A DNA stretch of 64,000 nucleotides from Bacteroidota bacterium. Lineage in GTDB: Bacteria; Bacteroidota; Bacteroidia; Chitinophagales; Chitinophagaceae. Under the pieces are notes generated by a model. The model had not been told where the DNA came from. It saw nothing but the letters and a program-made list of their open reading frames with translations, and searched no databases. Shown here piece by piece: positions 1-9,682 of this stretch (the stretch's first letter is position 1; each line of letters opens with the position of its first letter). Position numbers and translations under genes: made by a program. The stretch spans positions 124,001-188,000 of the forward strand of contig CANHGS010000001.1 in assembly GCA_947460595.1 (NCBI GenBank), read 5' to 3'.

Positions 1-2
1 TT

Positions 3-524
3 GCTATTGGTCAGGATACCAAGTATTTCTGTATTACAGAGGCTGTTGCATTGTATCTTCAAAAATTTATCCTGTACAGAAAACGGAAAGTGTTTTATGG
101 CGCCGATGGTACCAATAAAAGCATGTTTGACGTGGTGAACAAGCACAAGGAGAATGAAAAATTCCTCTATGTCTGCAGTGAAAACCAGCAAGACAACGAG
201 ATCTGTGGCTTCATGAAGAACAACAAATGTGAATACCAGCTAGGCTTTATGTACAGAAGTATTAGTAATGATATCAAGCATTTATTAGACAAGGAATATG
301 ATGTGATTTGCCTTTTTACCCCCAGCGGTGTGAAGAGCTTGTTTGATAATAATCCTGAATTCAAACAGAACGGAACCATTATTGGTGCTTTTGGTGGTAA
401 TACCTCTAAAGCAGTGGAGGATGCGGGTTTGAATCTGGAGTTCAAAGTGCCTTCTCCTCAAAAACCCAGTATGGTAGCAGCCCTAGACCAATATTTGGCC
501 TTGGCTACTCCCGTAAAAAAATAA
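3..524 (+). CDS. hemD: Uroporphyrinogen-III synthase, 3' part (5' end outside window)
   Basis: The reading frame is open from the first base of the window, so the gene starts upstream; position 3 is only the first complete codon. The visible 174 residues match the C-terminal half of Bacteroidota uroporphyrinogen-III synthases, which cyclise hydroxymethylbilane to uroporphyrinogen III in cytoplasmic haem synthesis. The recognisable parts are a LFTPSGVKSLF segment, the glycine-rich GTIIGAFGGNTSKAVEDAG segment and a short C-terminal tail SMVAALDQYLAL typical of this phylum. An internal TTG at 51 is not the start because coding similarity continues upstream of it. A rho-independent terminator follows 21 bp after the stop. 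The family call rests on motif recognition. Confidence 0.8.
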   Translation, partial: AIGQDTKYFCITEAVALYLQKFILYRKRKVFYGADGTNKSMFDVVNKHKENEKFLYVCSENQQDNEICGFMKNNKCEYQLGFMYRSISNDIKHLLDKEYDVICLFTPSGVKSLFDNNPEFKQNGTIIGAFGGNTSKAVEDAGLNLEFKVPSPQKPSMVAALDQYLALATPVKK

Positions 525-545
525 TTAACCAAGATTTTTTATAGA

Positions 546-567
546 GCCCCGCAACCGCGGGGCTTTT
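546..567 (+). terminator. Rho-independent terminator after hemD
   Basis: A perfect 7-bp GC stem (GCCCCGC / GCGGGGC) with an AACC loop is followed by TTTT, 21 bp after the hemD stop. It separates hemD from the DUF255 gene that starts at 596. Confidence 0.85.
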
Positions 568-595
568 CATTTGTAATAGATTCAAACGCCTTTAG

Positions 596-2626
596 ATGCA
601 TACCAATAGACTTGTTCATGAATCCAGCCCTTATTTATTGCAACACGCGCAAAACCCAGTAGATTGGTATCCTTGGGGTGAAGAAGCGCTAAATAGGGCA
701 ATTGCCGAAGACAAGCCCATCTTGGTGAGTATTGGCTATGCGGCTTGTCATTGGTGCCATGTAATGGAAAGGGAAAGTTTTGAAAACGAAGCCACGGCTC
801 AAATCATGAATCAGCATTTTATCAATATTAAAATTGATAGAGAAGAGCGCCCAGACCTAGACCACTTGTATATGGATGCGGTACAAGCCATGACGGGGAG
901 CGGGGGCTGGCCTTTAAACGTCTTTTTAACGCCAGATAGAAAACCCTTTTATGGGGGTACTTATTTTCCTCCTGTAAAAGCGTTTAATAGAGCCAGTTGG
1001 ACAGAAGTTTTAGAAGGGATACGCAAGGGTTACCAAGATAGAAGGGAGGAGATTGAAACCCAGGCCAATCATTTAACCCAGCACTTACAATCTTCTAATT
1101 TATTTGGTTTTCAAACCAAAACAGGGGAGCCAAGTAGTGGAACGCAGCAATTGGCAACCATTACAGAAAATTTGTTGGCCCAGGGCGATGAGCAGTGGGG
1201 TGGATTTGGGAAAGCCCCCAAATTTCCTCAAACTTTTTCCATTCAATTCTTGCTCAGACAATACCATTTCTATCAGGATCAAGCAGCACTAGACCAAGCT
1301 TTATTAAGCCTGGACAAAATGATTCAGGGGGGAATTTATGACCAATTGGGTGGGGGATTTGCCAGATATAGCACAGATAACCAGTGGTTGGCGCCCCATT
1401 TTGAGAAAATGTTGTATGACAATGCCTTATTAATTTCTGTGTTATCAGAAGCGTATCAGATAACCCAAAATCCAGTTTATGCCAAGGTGATTAATCAAAC
1501 CATTGGCTTTTTAGAAAGAGAACTAGTAGACAAAGAAGGCGGCTTTTATAGCGCCCTAGACGCAGATAGTGAGGGCGTAGAAGGCAAGTTTTATACCTGG
1601 TCCAAGTTAGAAATAGAGGATCTATTGGGTAAGGACGCAGCCTTGTTTTGTCAGTTCTACCAAGTGGAGGAAGCCGGAAACTGGGAGCATGTCAATATTC
1701 TTTGGACCAAGGAAACAGCAGCGCAGTTTGCCCTTTCCCAAGGTTTGGAGCCTGCCTCATTTCAGCATTTACTAGACCATTGCAGCCATATTTTAATGGC
1801 TGCTAGAGATGAGCGCATTCGTCCGGGTTTGGATGATAAAATTCTATTGGGCTGGAATGCGCTCTTAAATACGGCCTATTCCAAAGCATATGCAGCTATT
1901 GGAAACGAGTCCTATCGCCAACAGGCTATTAACCATATGGTTTTTCTGGAAAAAGCACTCCGGCAGGCGGATGGCTCTTGGCATCATACCTATAAAAACG
2001 GGATAGCCAAATTGCCCGCTTTTTTGGATGACTACGCTTATTTAATTCAAGCCTATATTCATTTACAAGAAATTACAGGAAATTCGGACTATTTGCTCCG
2101 TTCCAAAGAACTGACTGATTGGGTTTGTGCCCATTTTTCTGAACCAGAAACCGGATTTTTCTATTTTACCCATCAGGATCAGCAAGACATATTGGTGAGG
2201 AAAAAAGAAGTCTATGACGGTGCAACACCTAGTGGTAATGCGGTTATGTGCGCTAATCTCCTCTATTTATCCTTGGTCTTTGATCAACCCGAATTCAAGG
2301 AAAGGGCCATGGGTATGATGGGTGCATTGGAAGGTGCCATTATCAAATATCCGGGTTCTTTTGGGGTATGGGCAGGGCAACTACAATTACAAACAATGGG
2401 GGTGCTAGAACTAGCCATTACCGGAAAAAATTGGCAATTTCAAGTGCCCCAAGTGCTCCAAGCCTATATTCCCCATAAAATAATTCAGTGGGGGGAAACT
2501 AATTCGGCAATTTTTCCGTTATTGGTGGGCAGGGAGAGCAATAAAGATGCGGCTTTTTACATCTGTAAGGACTATAGTTGTAAATCACCAAATTTCAATA
2601 TCGCCGATTTTTTAGCAAATGTGTAA
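596..2626 (+). CDS. DUF255 thioredoxin-fold / six-hairpin protein (YyaL/SPATA20 family)
   Basis: This 676-residue protein has the usual full length of the YyaL/spermatogenesis-associated protein 20 family. The N-terminal thioredoxin-like domain (about residues 1-165) carries the invariant opening [21 protein letters not shown] and a CHWC motif (C51, C54), followed by the family's [15 protein letters not shown] and [12 protein letters not shown] signatures. The remainder is an alpha/alpha-barrel domain like that of sugar epimerases and GH-type enzymes, with the conserved [17 protein letters not shown] and FEKMLYDNA motifs. No signal peptide is seen, so it should be cytoplasmic. The biochemical role of the family is not settled; a redox or carbohydrate role is inferred from the folds only. 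It stands alone between the hemD terminator and the gld promoter. Confidence 0.9.
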   Translation: MHTNRLVHESSPYLLQHAQNPVDWYPWGEEALNRAIAEDKPILVSIGYAACHWCHVMERESFENEATAQIMNQHFINIKIDREERPDLDHLYMDAVQAMTGSGGWPLNVFLTPDRKPFYGGTYFPPVKAFNRASWTEVLEGIRKGYQDRREEIETQANHLTQHLQSSNLFGFQTKTGEPSSGTQQLATITENLLAQGDEQWGGFGKAPKFPQTFSIQFLLRQYHFYQDQAALDQALLSLDKMIQGGIYDQLGGGFARYSTDNQWLAPHFEKMLYDNALLISVLSEAYQITQNPVYAKVINQTIGFLERELVDKEGGFYSALDADSEGVEGKFYTWSKLEIEDLLGKDAALFCQFYQVEEAGNWEHVNILWTKETAAQFALSQGLEPASFQHLLDHCSHILMAARDERIRPGLDDKILLGWNALLNTAYSKAYAAIGNESYRQQAINHMVFLEKALRQADGSWHHTYKNGIAKLPAFLDDYAYLIQAYIHLQEITGNSDYLLRSKELTDWVCAHFSEPETGFFYFTHQDQQDILVRKKEVYDGATPSGNAVMCANLLYLSLVFDQPEFKERAMGMMGALEGAIIKYPGSFGVWAGQLQLQTMGVLELAITGKNWQFQVPQVLQAYIPHKIIQWGETNSAIFPLLVGRESNKDAAFYICKDYSCKSPNFNIADFLANV

Positions 2627-2778
2627 CAAACTATGGCTTAATTTGCTATCAATGACAGCAGTACCCGGTATCGGAAATTAGTTGTTCCACATTAAATGCA
2701 TCCCATAAGTAGACTTCTACACGTTCAAATTTTATTGGCAATTTAATCTTAATGAGTTTTTTGACCCAATAGAAAACA

Positions 2779-2786
2779 TATATTTG
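2779..2786 (+). promoter_or_regulatory. Bacteroidota -7 element for gldKLMN
   Basis: TATATTTG matches the TAnnTTTG -7 consensus of Bacteroidota vegetative promoters exactly, 26 bp before the gldK ATG. A TTTTTTG run at 2757-2763 could serve as the -33 element, although its spacing (15 bp) is shorter than the usual 19 or so. It is the only good candidate in the 186-bp gap. Confidence 0.55.
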
Positions 2787-2812
2787 TCACTGTCATAAAT
2801 CATTCTGAACAG

Positions 2813-4099
2813 ATGAAAGGGTATCTAACATTACTGATATTGGGGGCATTCATGCTAAGTTTGAGCTCCTGCTTTTTGAAAAAGGGGGGCAAGGGAAAGT
2901 CTGGCGTTCCTGATGATGGTCAATTGCATGGCCTTCCTCCAACGGCTAGACAAAGCATGAACAGACCCCTGCACATGGTGTATATTCCTGCTGGAACCTT
3001 TCATATGGGACCTAGCGATGAAGACATCAGTTACAACTTTACTACGCGTAACAGGCAAGTGTCTATTCCGGGATTTTGGATGGATGCAACTGAAATTACC
3101 AACAACGAGTACAGGCAATTTGTAACCTGGACTAGGGATTCTCTGGCTTTCAAGATTTTGTATGGTCAGGGCATTAATAAAGACGCTGATACTACAGCGG
3201 TTGATTGGAAAAAAGTGGCTGCCATTAAATATGACAGAAATACCATTGAAAAATTAAACGAATTAAATTTAGCACCGGATAATCGTTTGTATGGCAAACC
3301 AGAAGTGGATCCTGACAAATTGGTGTACCGCATAGAATATTTTGACCTTCCTGCTGCTGCTAAAAGAGAAAATGCAGGGCATCCCCGCAAAGAGTTCATG
3401 GTCAAAAGAGACCAGAAAGTATATCCTGATACCCTGGTTTGGATGAGAGACTTCTCTTATTCTTACAATGAGCCAATGACCAAACGTTATTTCTCACACC
3501 CTTCTTTTGGAAACTATCCAGTAGTAGGTGTTACTTGGAAACAAGCGGTGGCTTTCTGTCATTGGCGCTCACATATTCAGAACGCTTATTTAGAAAAGAA
3601 AAAATTAGCAGTTGAAAGTGATTTCCGTTTGCCTTCAGAAGCAGAATGGGAATACGCTGCAAGAGGTGCCAGAAGCAATTCTATGTATCCTTGGGGTAAC
3701 TATTACTTGCGTAATAAAAAGGGTTGCTTATTAGCCAACTTTAAACCAGGCCGTGGTAATTACGCAGAAGATGGTGGTTTCTATACCGTTCGTGCCGATG
3801 GGTACTGGCCAAATGATTATGGCTTGTATAATATGAGTGGTAATGTGGCTGAGTGGACCAATTCTTATTTCTATGAAGGTGCGTACAACTTTGTGAGTGA
3901 TATGAGTCCTGACGTTAGGTTAGACGCTAAGGATTCTGATCCTCCACGCATGAAACGCAAAGTAGTCAGAGGTGGTTCATGGAAAGACATTGGCTATTTC
4001 TTGCAAGTAAGTACCCGCAACTTTGAATACCAAGACACGGCTAAATCTTATATAGGATTCCGTTGTGTGATTGACTTGGCTCCCAAAATGCGTAAATAA
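2813..4099 (+). CDS. gldK: Gliding motility / T9SS lipoprotein GldK
   Basis: GldK (PorK) is an outer-membrane-associated lipoprotein that forms periplasmic rings with GldN in the type IX secretion system. The 428-residue protein starts with a lipoprotein signal peptide with the lipidated cysteine at residue 20 (SLSSCFLKK). The rest is a formylglycine-generating-enzyme (SUMF1)-like domain: it begins MVYIPAGTFHMG, has FWMDATEITNNEYRQF, and ends with GNVAEWTNS, VVRGGSWKD and GFRCV, all signatures of that fold. Such domains in GldK are considered structural, not catalytic. It is the first gene of gldK-L-M-N; gldL begins 84 bp downstream. Length and order match other Bacteroidota loci. Confidence 0.95.
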   Translation: MKGYLTLLILGAFMLSLSSCFLKKGGKGKSGVPDDGQLHGLPPTARQSMNRPLHMVYIPAGTFHMGPSDEDISYNFTTRNRQVSIPGFWMDATEITNNEYRQFVTWTRDSLAFKILYGQGINKDADTTAVDWKKVAAIKYDRNTIEKLNELNLAPDNRLYGKPEVDPDKLVYRIEYFDLPAAAKRENAGHPRKEFMVKRDQKVYPDTLVWMRDFSYSYNEPMTKRYFSHPSFGNYPVVGVTWKQAVAFCHWRSHIQNAYLEKKKLAVESDFRLPSEAEWEYAARGARSNSMYPWGNYYLRNKKGCLLANFKPGRGNYAEDGGFYTVRADGYWPNDYGLYNMSGNVAEWTNSYFYEGAYNFVSDMSPDVRLDAKDSDPPRMKRKVVRGGSWKDIGYFLQVSTRNFEYQDTAKSYIGFRCVIDLAPKMRK

Positions 4100-4183
4100 T
4101 TAAATTTAATTAACTGTTTATTTGAAGATGGGCTTAACCCCGTTTTCATCACAATTTTCAATAAAAATCAAATAGCAAACATT

Positions 4184-4933
4184 ATGGCTTCAGGTGTTTC
4201 TCCAACTGTGAATCGTCTAGTTAACGTTGTTGTGTGCGTAGGTGCAGCAGTAGTTATCATTGGTGCAATGGCAAAAATCTTGCACCTGTCTTGGGCGGAT
4301 TGGGCTTTGAAAATAGGTTTATCTACGGAAGCCTTGATTTTCTTGGTATACGCCATTCTACCTCCTCCAGATATGGGCCCGGCTGTAGCAGCTGCTCCAG
4401 CTGAAACAGGTAATCCTGCATTGAAAACCATGGAAAAAATGTTGGCTGAAGCCGATATTACTCCTGCCAATCTTTCTAAATTGAGCGCTGGTTTCCAGAA
4501 ATTGGGAAGCACCGTAGAAAAAATGGGTGAGATTAGCGATGTGGTAAAATCAACTGGTGATTTTACAGCAAAAACCAAGGAAGCAACCCTTGCTTTGGGA
4601 GCTATTAAAGACGCTACTACCCATGCTAGTCATGCACTAGCTGGTTTCCAAGGCGCTTCAGAAGCTACCAAGGATTTCCATGAGCAAGTACAGGGATTGA
4701 CTAAGAATTTATCTTCTTTGAATACCATTTACGAATTGGAATTACAAGAAAGCAACAATCACTTGAAAGCCTTGAATCAATTCTACGGCAAACTGTCTCA
4801 GGCATCAGCTGCCATGACTGGAACCGCTGAAGATGCAATCAAAGCCAAAGAACAGATTGCAGCATTGGCCAATAACTTAGGTAAACTAAACCAAGTTTAT
4901 GGCAGCATGTTAACTGCTATGCAAGGCAGGTAA
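4184..4933 (+). CDS. gldL: T9SS motor protein GldL
   Basis: GldL is the inner-membrane stator-like component that, with GldM, converts proton motive force into movement for gliding and type IX secretion. The 249-residue product has two N-terminal membrane helices (about residues 11-31 and 41-60) and a long helical cytoplasmic tail (residues 75-249). The second helix contains a glutamate at residue 49 (LSTEALIF); a glutamate at the same position in the Flavobacterium GldL is the known proton-pathway residue. Two PP- and AA-rich linkers (residues 60-75) separate membrane and tail parts. It lies between gldK and gldM (50 bp before gldM), in the standard order. Confidence 0.95.
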   Translation: MASGVSPTVNRLVNVVVCVGAAVVIIGAMAKILHLSWADWALKIGLSTEALIFLVYAILPPPDMGPAVAAAPAETGNPALKTMEKMLAEADITPANLSKLSAGFQKLGSTVEKMGEISDVVKSTGDFTAKTKEATLALGAIKDATTHASHALAGFQGASEATKDFHEQVQGLTKNLSSLNTIYELELQESNNHLKALNQFYGKLSQASAAMTGTAEDAIKAKEQIAALANNLGKLNQVYGSMLTAMQGR

Positions 4934-4983
4934 TCACCAAAGCTTAATCAAACCAACATTCGTATTTCTAAACATAAGTTAGC

Positions 4984-6534
4984 ATGTCATTACCTAAGGA
5001 GCCGCGGCAGAAGATGATCAACATGATGTACCTGGTGCTTACCGCACTATTGGCACTAAATGTTTCCAGCGAGATTCTGAACGCATTCAAGACTGTGAAC
5101 AACAGTTTGAATACTGCCAGTTCAATAGTTGAAAAGAAGAACGTAGATATATTCAAGTCTTTCCAGAAAAAATTGGAAGACCCCAAGACCAAGGAAAAGG
5201 CAGCCATCTGGATGCCAAATGCGCTGAAAGCCAAAGAATTGGCAGATAACCTTTTCAATTACCTGGAATCTCTTAAATTAGAACTTAAAAAAGAGAGCGG
5301 GTTAACAACGGTTGATGGGGTAGAAGATTACAAAGAAGATAATTTGGATGCAGCTACTCGCTTGTTTGTAGAACCAGCGCCATCTGGAAAAGGAAGAGGA
5401 AAAGAATTGTTTGACAAATTAAAGTCATTCAAAGACCAATTGATGGCTATTCATCCAGATATTGCCAAAGAAGTTGGACCTACACTTCCACTGGATTTAA
5501 CGGCGCCACCAACTACCAATAAAAACGTAAAAGACGATCTTCCCTATCTCTATTTTCACATGACGCCAACCATTGCGGCTATCACCATTTTGAGCAAGTT
5601 TCAAAATGACGTGAAGAATTCTGAGGCACAGGTAGTGGAATATTGTCATAAAGAAATTGGCGAAGTAGAATTAATCTATGATGAATTTGCAGCATTTGCT
5701 GGAACTAACTCACAGTATTTGATGCCAGGGGAAGAACTAGTAATTACTGCCGGTATTGGTGCTTTTAGTAAGGCGGCAAGACCAACTATTTCTATTGACG
5801 GAGCAAATGTGGCTGTCAAAGAAGACGGATCTGCAGAATACAAAACTAATGTGAGTAGTTCAGGGTCTAACACCAAGAAAGTAAGAATCTCTTATACCAA
5901 ACCGGATGGTACCATTGCTACCGTTGAAAAAGAGGTAAAGTATACCGTGGGTGTACCAAGTGGTCTGGTAGTGTCTACCGATAAAACCCGTGTATTCTAT
6001 CAGGGATTAGAAAATCCATTGAGTGTAACTGGTGGAGGTGGAGACGAGAAAGTAAATGTATCTGTAGAAGGACCAGGCGTTAGTAGCAGAAAAGATGGTG
6101 CTGGACTATATATTGTTTCTTGTCAAAATCTAGGTTCGGCCATTGTTACAGCTAGTGATGGAAAGAATAATCAGAAAATCACCATTCCTATCAAGCGCGT
6201 ACCAGATCCGTTGGCAACTGTTGGTGGAAAAGCAGGTGGACCTATTGGAGCCAATGTTTTCCGTGTTCAAAAAGGGGTTGCTGCAGAATTGCGTGACTTT
6301 GTATTTGATGGCGTAAAATACAATGTAACTTCATTTACCTTAATCTGTACGGGTAAGGGTTTTGAAGAAGGCCTTGGCGTGGCAGAAGTAACTGGGGCTT
6401 ATTTTACCCCAGAAGCACAGGCATTGTTGAAAAGATGCCAACCAGGAACTACCGTGGTGATTGACGAAATTAAAGTGGTTGGTCCAGGTGGATCAAGACA
6501 ATTGGATCAGAATATTTCATTTACACTTCAATAA
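4984..6534 (+). CDS. gldM: T9SS motor/periplasmic shaft protein GldM
   Basis: GldM pairs with GldL: one inner-membrane helix per chain is surrounded by GldL, and its periplasmic domains reach the GldK/GldN ring. The 516 residues show a short cytoplasmic start (SLPKEPRQKMINMMY), one membrane helix at about residues 14-31 (YLVLTALLALNVSSEIL), a helical D1 region to about residue 220, then beta-rich domains, the first opening with the GTNSQYLMPGEEL segment, a conserved family feature. The C-terminus ends QLDQNISFTLQ. Spacing to gldN is 7 bp, so the two are cotranscribed and probably translationally close. Confidence 0.95.
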   Translation: MSLPKEPRQKMINMMYLVLTALLALNVSSEILNAFKTVNNSLNTASSIVEKKNVDIFKSFQKKLEDPKTKEKAAIWMPNALKAKELADNLFNYLESLKLELKKESGLTTVDGVEDYKEDNLDAATRLFVEPAPSGKGRGKELFDKLKSFKDQLMAIHPDIAKEVGPTLPLDLTAPPTTNKNVKDDLPYLYFHMTPTIAAITILSKFQNDVKNSEAQVVEYCHKEIGEVELIYDEFAAFAGTNSQYLMPGEELVITAGIGAFSKAARPTISIDGANVAVKEDGSAEYKTNVSSSGSNTKKVRISYTKPDGTIATVEKEVKYTVGVPSGLVVSTDKTRVFYQGLENPLSVTGGGGDEKVNVSVEGPGVSSRKDGAGLYIVSCQNLGSAIVTASDGKNNQKITIPIKRVPDPLATVGGKAGGPIGANVFRVQKGVAAELRDFVFDGVKYNVTSFTLICTGKGFEEGLGVAEVTGAYFTPEAQALLKRCQPGTTVVIDEIKVVGPGGSRQLDQNISFTLQ

Positions 6535-6541
6535 TAGGAGT

Positions 6542-7663
6542 ATGAGACAAATTATTTTTAAAAGCTTGGTCATCTGTATGGGATCCTTGGGTTTGGCAAA
6601 TGCCCAATCTAAGTATAAGACCGGAAATACGGCCAAACAGCCAGCAACGGCACCTGCTACTAAGCCGGCAGCAACGCCTGCTCCTGCTACCACACAACAG
6701 AAGCCTGCGGCTAATCAGAAAACGGGAACTTCTCGTTATCTGAATAATGGTGGAGCTGCTACTATTACCAATGATGCCGCTGCTACCACTACTAATGATC
6801 CAGCAACTACCCCTGCTACAACGGCTAATGTAACAGTGCGGTATGACACTACTATTGCTGGTGGGTTTGATGGTAAAGTAGAACAGTCATTGCGTAATAA
6901 CTATGCAGTTGAAAGAAACCTGATCAAGGATCGCAAGCCCTTGGAATACGATTATATTCGGGAAGACGATCAATTCTGGAGCCAATTTGTTTGGGAAGAA
7001 ATTGACGCAAGAGAAAAAATTAATCAGTCTTTTATTTATCCTGGTAAGGATGATAATGGAGACCAACGTTTCTTCTCTATTTTGTTGAGTGCCATTAAAA
7101 ATGATAGTGTTGTTGCTTTCTCTCCAGACAATGATATGTTCCGCACGCCTTTAACAGCAGACCAAGTGAATAACCTGACTGCTGGAAGTTTGGACACTGT
7201 AGAAGTAGCAGATCCTGTTTCTGGTTCTGTAGAAAAAGTGATAACCAGAAGACCAAAATTTAGTCCTGATTCTGTGTATACCTTCCGTTTAAAAGAACAG
7301 TGGATTTTTGACAAAGAATCTAGCCGTATGTATTGCAGGATTATTGGTATTGCTCCAATTGCCAAACAAGTAGTTGCTGGTAAATCTCAGCCTCGTACCT
7401 TGTTCTGGGTGCATTACCCAGATATTCGCAGAACCCTGGTTAAATTTGATGTCTACAATCCAAAGAATTTTGCGGGTAGGATGTCCTGGGAAGAGTTATT
7501 TGAAAGTCGTTTCTTCTCCTCTTATATTATTAAATCTACCATCAATAATCCAGGTGATAAATACTTAAATGCCTTAATTAAAGATCCCTTATTCCGTTTG
7601 TTAGAAGGACAGAATATCAAGGACAAGATCTTCAACTACGAGCAGGATCTCTGGAGCTATTAA
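6542..7663 (+). CDS. gldN: T9SS ring protein GldN
   Basis: GldN (PorN) is a periplasmic protein that binds GldK in the outer-membrane-linked ring. The start is set at the ATG at 6542, which sits 7 bp after the gldM stop and gives an uncleaved-looking signal sequence (MRQIIFKSLVICMGSLGLANAQ); a longer in-frame opening from 6461 lies inside gldM and is not credible. The protein is then 373 residues. Residues 25-105 are a low-complexity Ala/Thr/Pro linker. The conserved domain begins with a DRKPLEYDYIREDDQFW segment and includes VWEEIDAREKINQSF and FFSSYIIKSTINNPGD, typical of GldN/PorN. A strong terminator follows 22 bp after the stop, ending the gldKLMN unit. Confidence 0.93.
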   Translation: MRQIIFKSLVICMGSLGLANAQSKYKTGNTAKQPATAPATKPAATPAPATTQQKPAANQKTGTSRYLNNGGAATITNDAAATTTNDPATTPATTANVTVRYDTTIAGGFDGKVEQSLRNNYAVERNLIKDRKPLEYDYIREDDQFWSQFVWEEIDAREKINQSFIYPGKDDNGDQRFFSILLSAIKNDSVVAFSPDNDMFRTPLTADQVNNLTAGSLDTVEVADPVSGSVEKVITRRPKFSPDSVYTFRLKEQWIFDKESSRMYCRIIGIAPIAKQVVAGKSQPRTLFWVHYPDIRRTLVKFDVYNPKNFAGRMSWEELFESRFFSSYIIKSTINNPGDKYLNALIKDPLFRLLEGQNIKDKIFNYEQDLWSY

Positions 7664-7685
7664 TAAAAAGACTCAAAAAAAAATC

Positions 7686-7713
7686 AAAAAAGGGGCTATT
7701 TAGCCCCTTTTTT
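7686..7713 (+). terminator. Rho-independent terminator after gldN
   Basis: GGGGCT-ATTT-AGCCCC forms the stem and loop, flanked by A-runs on the left and T-runs on the right, so the hairpin can extend and could act in both directions. It closes the gldKLMN operon. Confidence 0.9.
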
Positions 7714-7774
7714 TGGTAAAATCGTCAAGAAATGACGGAAAATAGATAGTTTCTCTTTGTGGATATAATAACAA

Positions 7775-7791
7775 ATGCCTAACTTAGGCAT
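7775..7791. repeat. Perfect 17-bp palindrome between gldN and uvrC
   Basis: ATGCCTAA-C-TTAGGCAT is a perfect inverted repeat (8-bp arms, 1-bp centre) followed by GGTTTTTC. It lies between two terminator hairpins. It may be a third weak terminator hairpin or a dimeric protein-binding site; nothing else distinguishes these. Confidence 0.5.
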
Positions 7792-7822
7792 GGTTTTTCA
7801 TAGGATATTGGATTTTAAAAAC

Positions 7823-7853
7823 GGGGCTGGATATTTATCCTGGCCCCTTTTTT
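7823..7853. terminator. Bidirectional terminator at the uvrC 3' end
   Basis: GGGGCTGGAT-ATTT-ATCC(T)GGCCCC forms a stem with one bulged base, followed by TTTTTT on the plus strand and by GTTTTT on the minus strand. The sequence overlaps the last codons and stop of uvrC, so it can terminate uvrC as well as any read-through from gldN. Confidence 0.75.
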
Positions 7854-9679
7854 ACGCTTTGATTCTCAATGGAATGAAAATAATCATACACCAATTTTGC
7901 TTTTTGAACACCAATGGCTTTGGCCAAACTTGCTACATCCTGCTCCCTAATATTTTTGACGGACCTAAAGCTTTTCAACAACTGATCTGCTGTTTGCTTT
8001 CCAATGCCTTTAATGGTTTCTAATTCATTGGCTAGGCTACCTTTTGATCGTTTGTTTCTGTGAAAACTAATGCCAAAATGGTGTACCTCATCCCTGATTC
8101 GCCTAACCAGTTTTAAACTGTCTGAATCCCAAGGTAGTTTAATGGATGCTGTATCACCAGGGAAAAATAATTCCTCAATATTTTTTGCCAAGCCCACTAC
8201 CGTAGTTTTACCATGCAAGCCTAGTTGGTGAATACTCTGCATAGCAGCGCCTAATTGCCCCTTTCCGCCATCAATGATAATCAATTGAGGAATAGGAAGG
8301 GATTCATCCAAGACGCGCTTATACCTCCTATAAACCACTTCTGTCATGGTGGCAAAATCATTAATACCTTGAACGGTCTTTACATTGTAGTGTCTGTAAT
8401 CAGCTTTGCTAGGCATGCCATTTTTAAAACAGACCATGGCCGATACCGGATAGGATCCTTGAAAATTACTATTATCAAAACATTCAATATGGGTGGGTAC
8501 TTCTTGCAATTGCAGCATCTGTTGCAATTGGTAGAGCACTTGCTTCTGTTCTATATCTGTCTTGCCCTCTAAGTGTAGCAATTGTTTTCTGTGCAAGGAT
8601 TCCTTAAAGTACTGCACATTCTTTTCTGAGAGTTCTAATAGTTTCTTTTTGTCTCCGGCTTTTGGAACGGTGATTTGAATATCTGGTTCTGGATAGTCTA
8701 GATCAAAGGGGAGGATTAGTTCACGAGATAAACTATTGAAACTGGATCTAAGATTCGCAATGGCAAAGCTTAACACTTCTTCATCAGATTCTTCCAATTT
8801 GGTTTCTAATGGAACGGTATGGGTTTGAACAATGGTTCCGTTCTGTACCATCAAGTAGTTTACATAGGCCCATTGTGCTTCACGAACTAGGGAGAATACG
8901 TCTAAATTTTGCAAGTGCTTACTTACTATCACAGACTTGGCACTATAACTATCTAAGTGTTCTATTTTCTTTTTAATCAGGGCCGCTTTTTCAAATTGCA
9001 TTTCTGCCGCTGACGCTTGCATTTCTTTACTAAAATGAGCAGTTACTGCACCCAAATTTCCTTTGAGCATATTGCGAACCTGCTGTAAACCTTCATTGTA
9101 ATCTGTGCTGTCTTGTAATCCCTCGCAGGGTCCCTTGCAATTACCCAAATGGTATTCTAGACAGACTTTAAATTTGCCTTTTTGAATATTAGTATCGGTC
9201 AAGGGGAGCTTACAGGTTCTTAAGGGAATATACTGTTTGATAAAATCTATCAATTCCCGCACTTTACCAGCAGAAGTAAATGGCCCTAAATATTCTGAAC
9301 CGTCATTGTATTTATAACGCGTTAAAAATATTCTAGGAAAGGGTTCTTTTTTGACAACTATATAAGGATAAGTCTTGTCGTCTTTAAGGTTGATATTGTA
9401 TTTGGGCTGGTATTCCTTAATTAAAGAATTTTCCAATAAAAATGCATCCTGTTCTGAATCAACAATGGTGAATTGGATGGTTACAATTCTTTGCACCAAT
9501 TCATGCGTCTTATAGGTAGTAAAGGTTTTGGAAAAATAGGATCCTACCCGTTTTCTCAAATCCTTGGCTTTTCCAACATAGAGCAACACCCCCTCTTGGT
9601 CATAGTATTTATAAATACCAGGTTGGTGAGGAATGGTATGCGCTAGGAGTTGAAATTCACTGGAATTCATCTGGGCCAA
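7835..9679 (-). CDS. uvrC: Excinuclease ABC subunit C
   Basis: UvrC makes both incisions around UvrB-bound lesions in nucleotide excision repair. The 614-residue chain has the GIY-YIG endonuclease domain at the start (GIYKYYDQEGVLLYVGKA, about residues 18-36), a cysteine-containing segment with CLEYHLGNCKGPCEG, a UVR motif region around residues 205-245, the RNase H-like domain with ECFDNSNFQGSYPVSAMVCF and IIDGGKGQLGAA, and a C-terminal helix-hairpin-helix region (LETIKGIGKQTADQLL). It starts 3 bp after the lipoprotein gene and is the last gene of a minus-strand unit that begins with an ECF sigma factor. A second in-frame ATG three codons on is an equally possible start. Confidence 0.97.
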   Translation of the reverse strand: MAQMNSSEFQLLAHTIPHQPGIYKYYDQEGVLLYVGKAKDLRKRVGSYFSKTFTTYKTHELVQRIVTIQFTIVDSEQDAFLLENSLIKEYQPKYNINLKDDKTYPYIVVKKEPFPRIFLTRYKYNDGSEYLGPFTSAGKVRELIDFIKQYIPLRTCKLPLTDTNIQKGKFKVCLEYHLGNCKGPCEGLQDSTDYNEGLQQVRNMLKGNLGAVTAHFSKEMQASAAEMQFEKAALIKKKIEHLDSYSAKSVIVSKHLQNLDVFSLVREAQWAYVNYLMVQNGTIVQTHTVPLETKLEESDEEVLSFAIANLRSSFNSLSRELILPFDLDYPEPDIQITVPKAGDKKKLLELSEKNVQYFKESLHRKQLLHLEGKTDIEQKQVLYQLQQMLQLQEVPTHIECFDNSNFQGSYPVSAMVCFKNGMPSKADYRHYNVKTVQGINDFATMTEVVYRRYKRVLDESLPIPQLIIIDGGKGQLGAAMQSIHQLGLHGKTTVVGLAKNIEELFFPGDTASIKLPWDSDSLKLVRRIRDEVHHFGISFHRNKRSKGSLANELETIKGIGKQTADQLLKSFRSVKNIREQDVASLAKAIGVQKAKLVYDYFHSIENQSVKKGPG

Positions 9680-9682
9680 AAA

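Noticed and set aside
6461..6541. N-terminal extension of gldN
   Set aside because: It lies within gldM; the ATG at 6542 starts a clear signal sequence 7 bp after the gldM stop.
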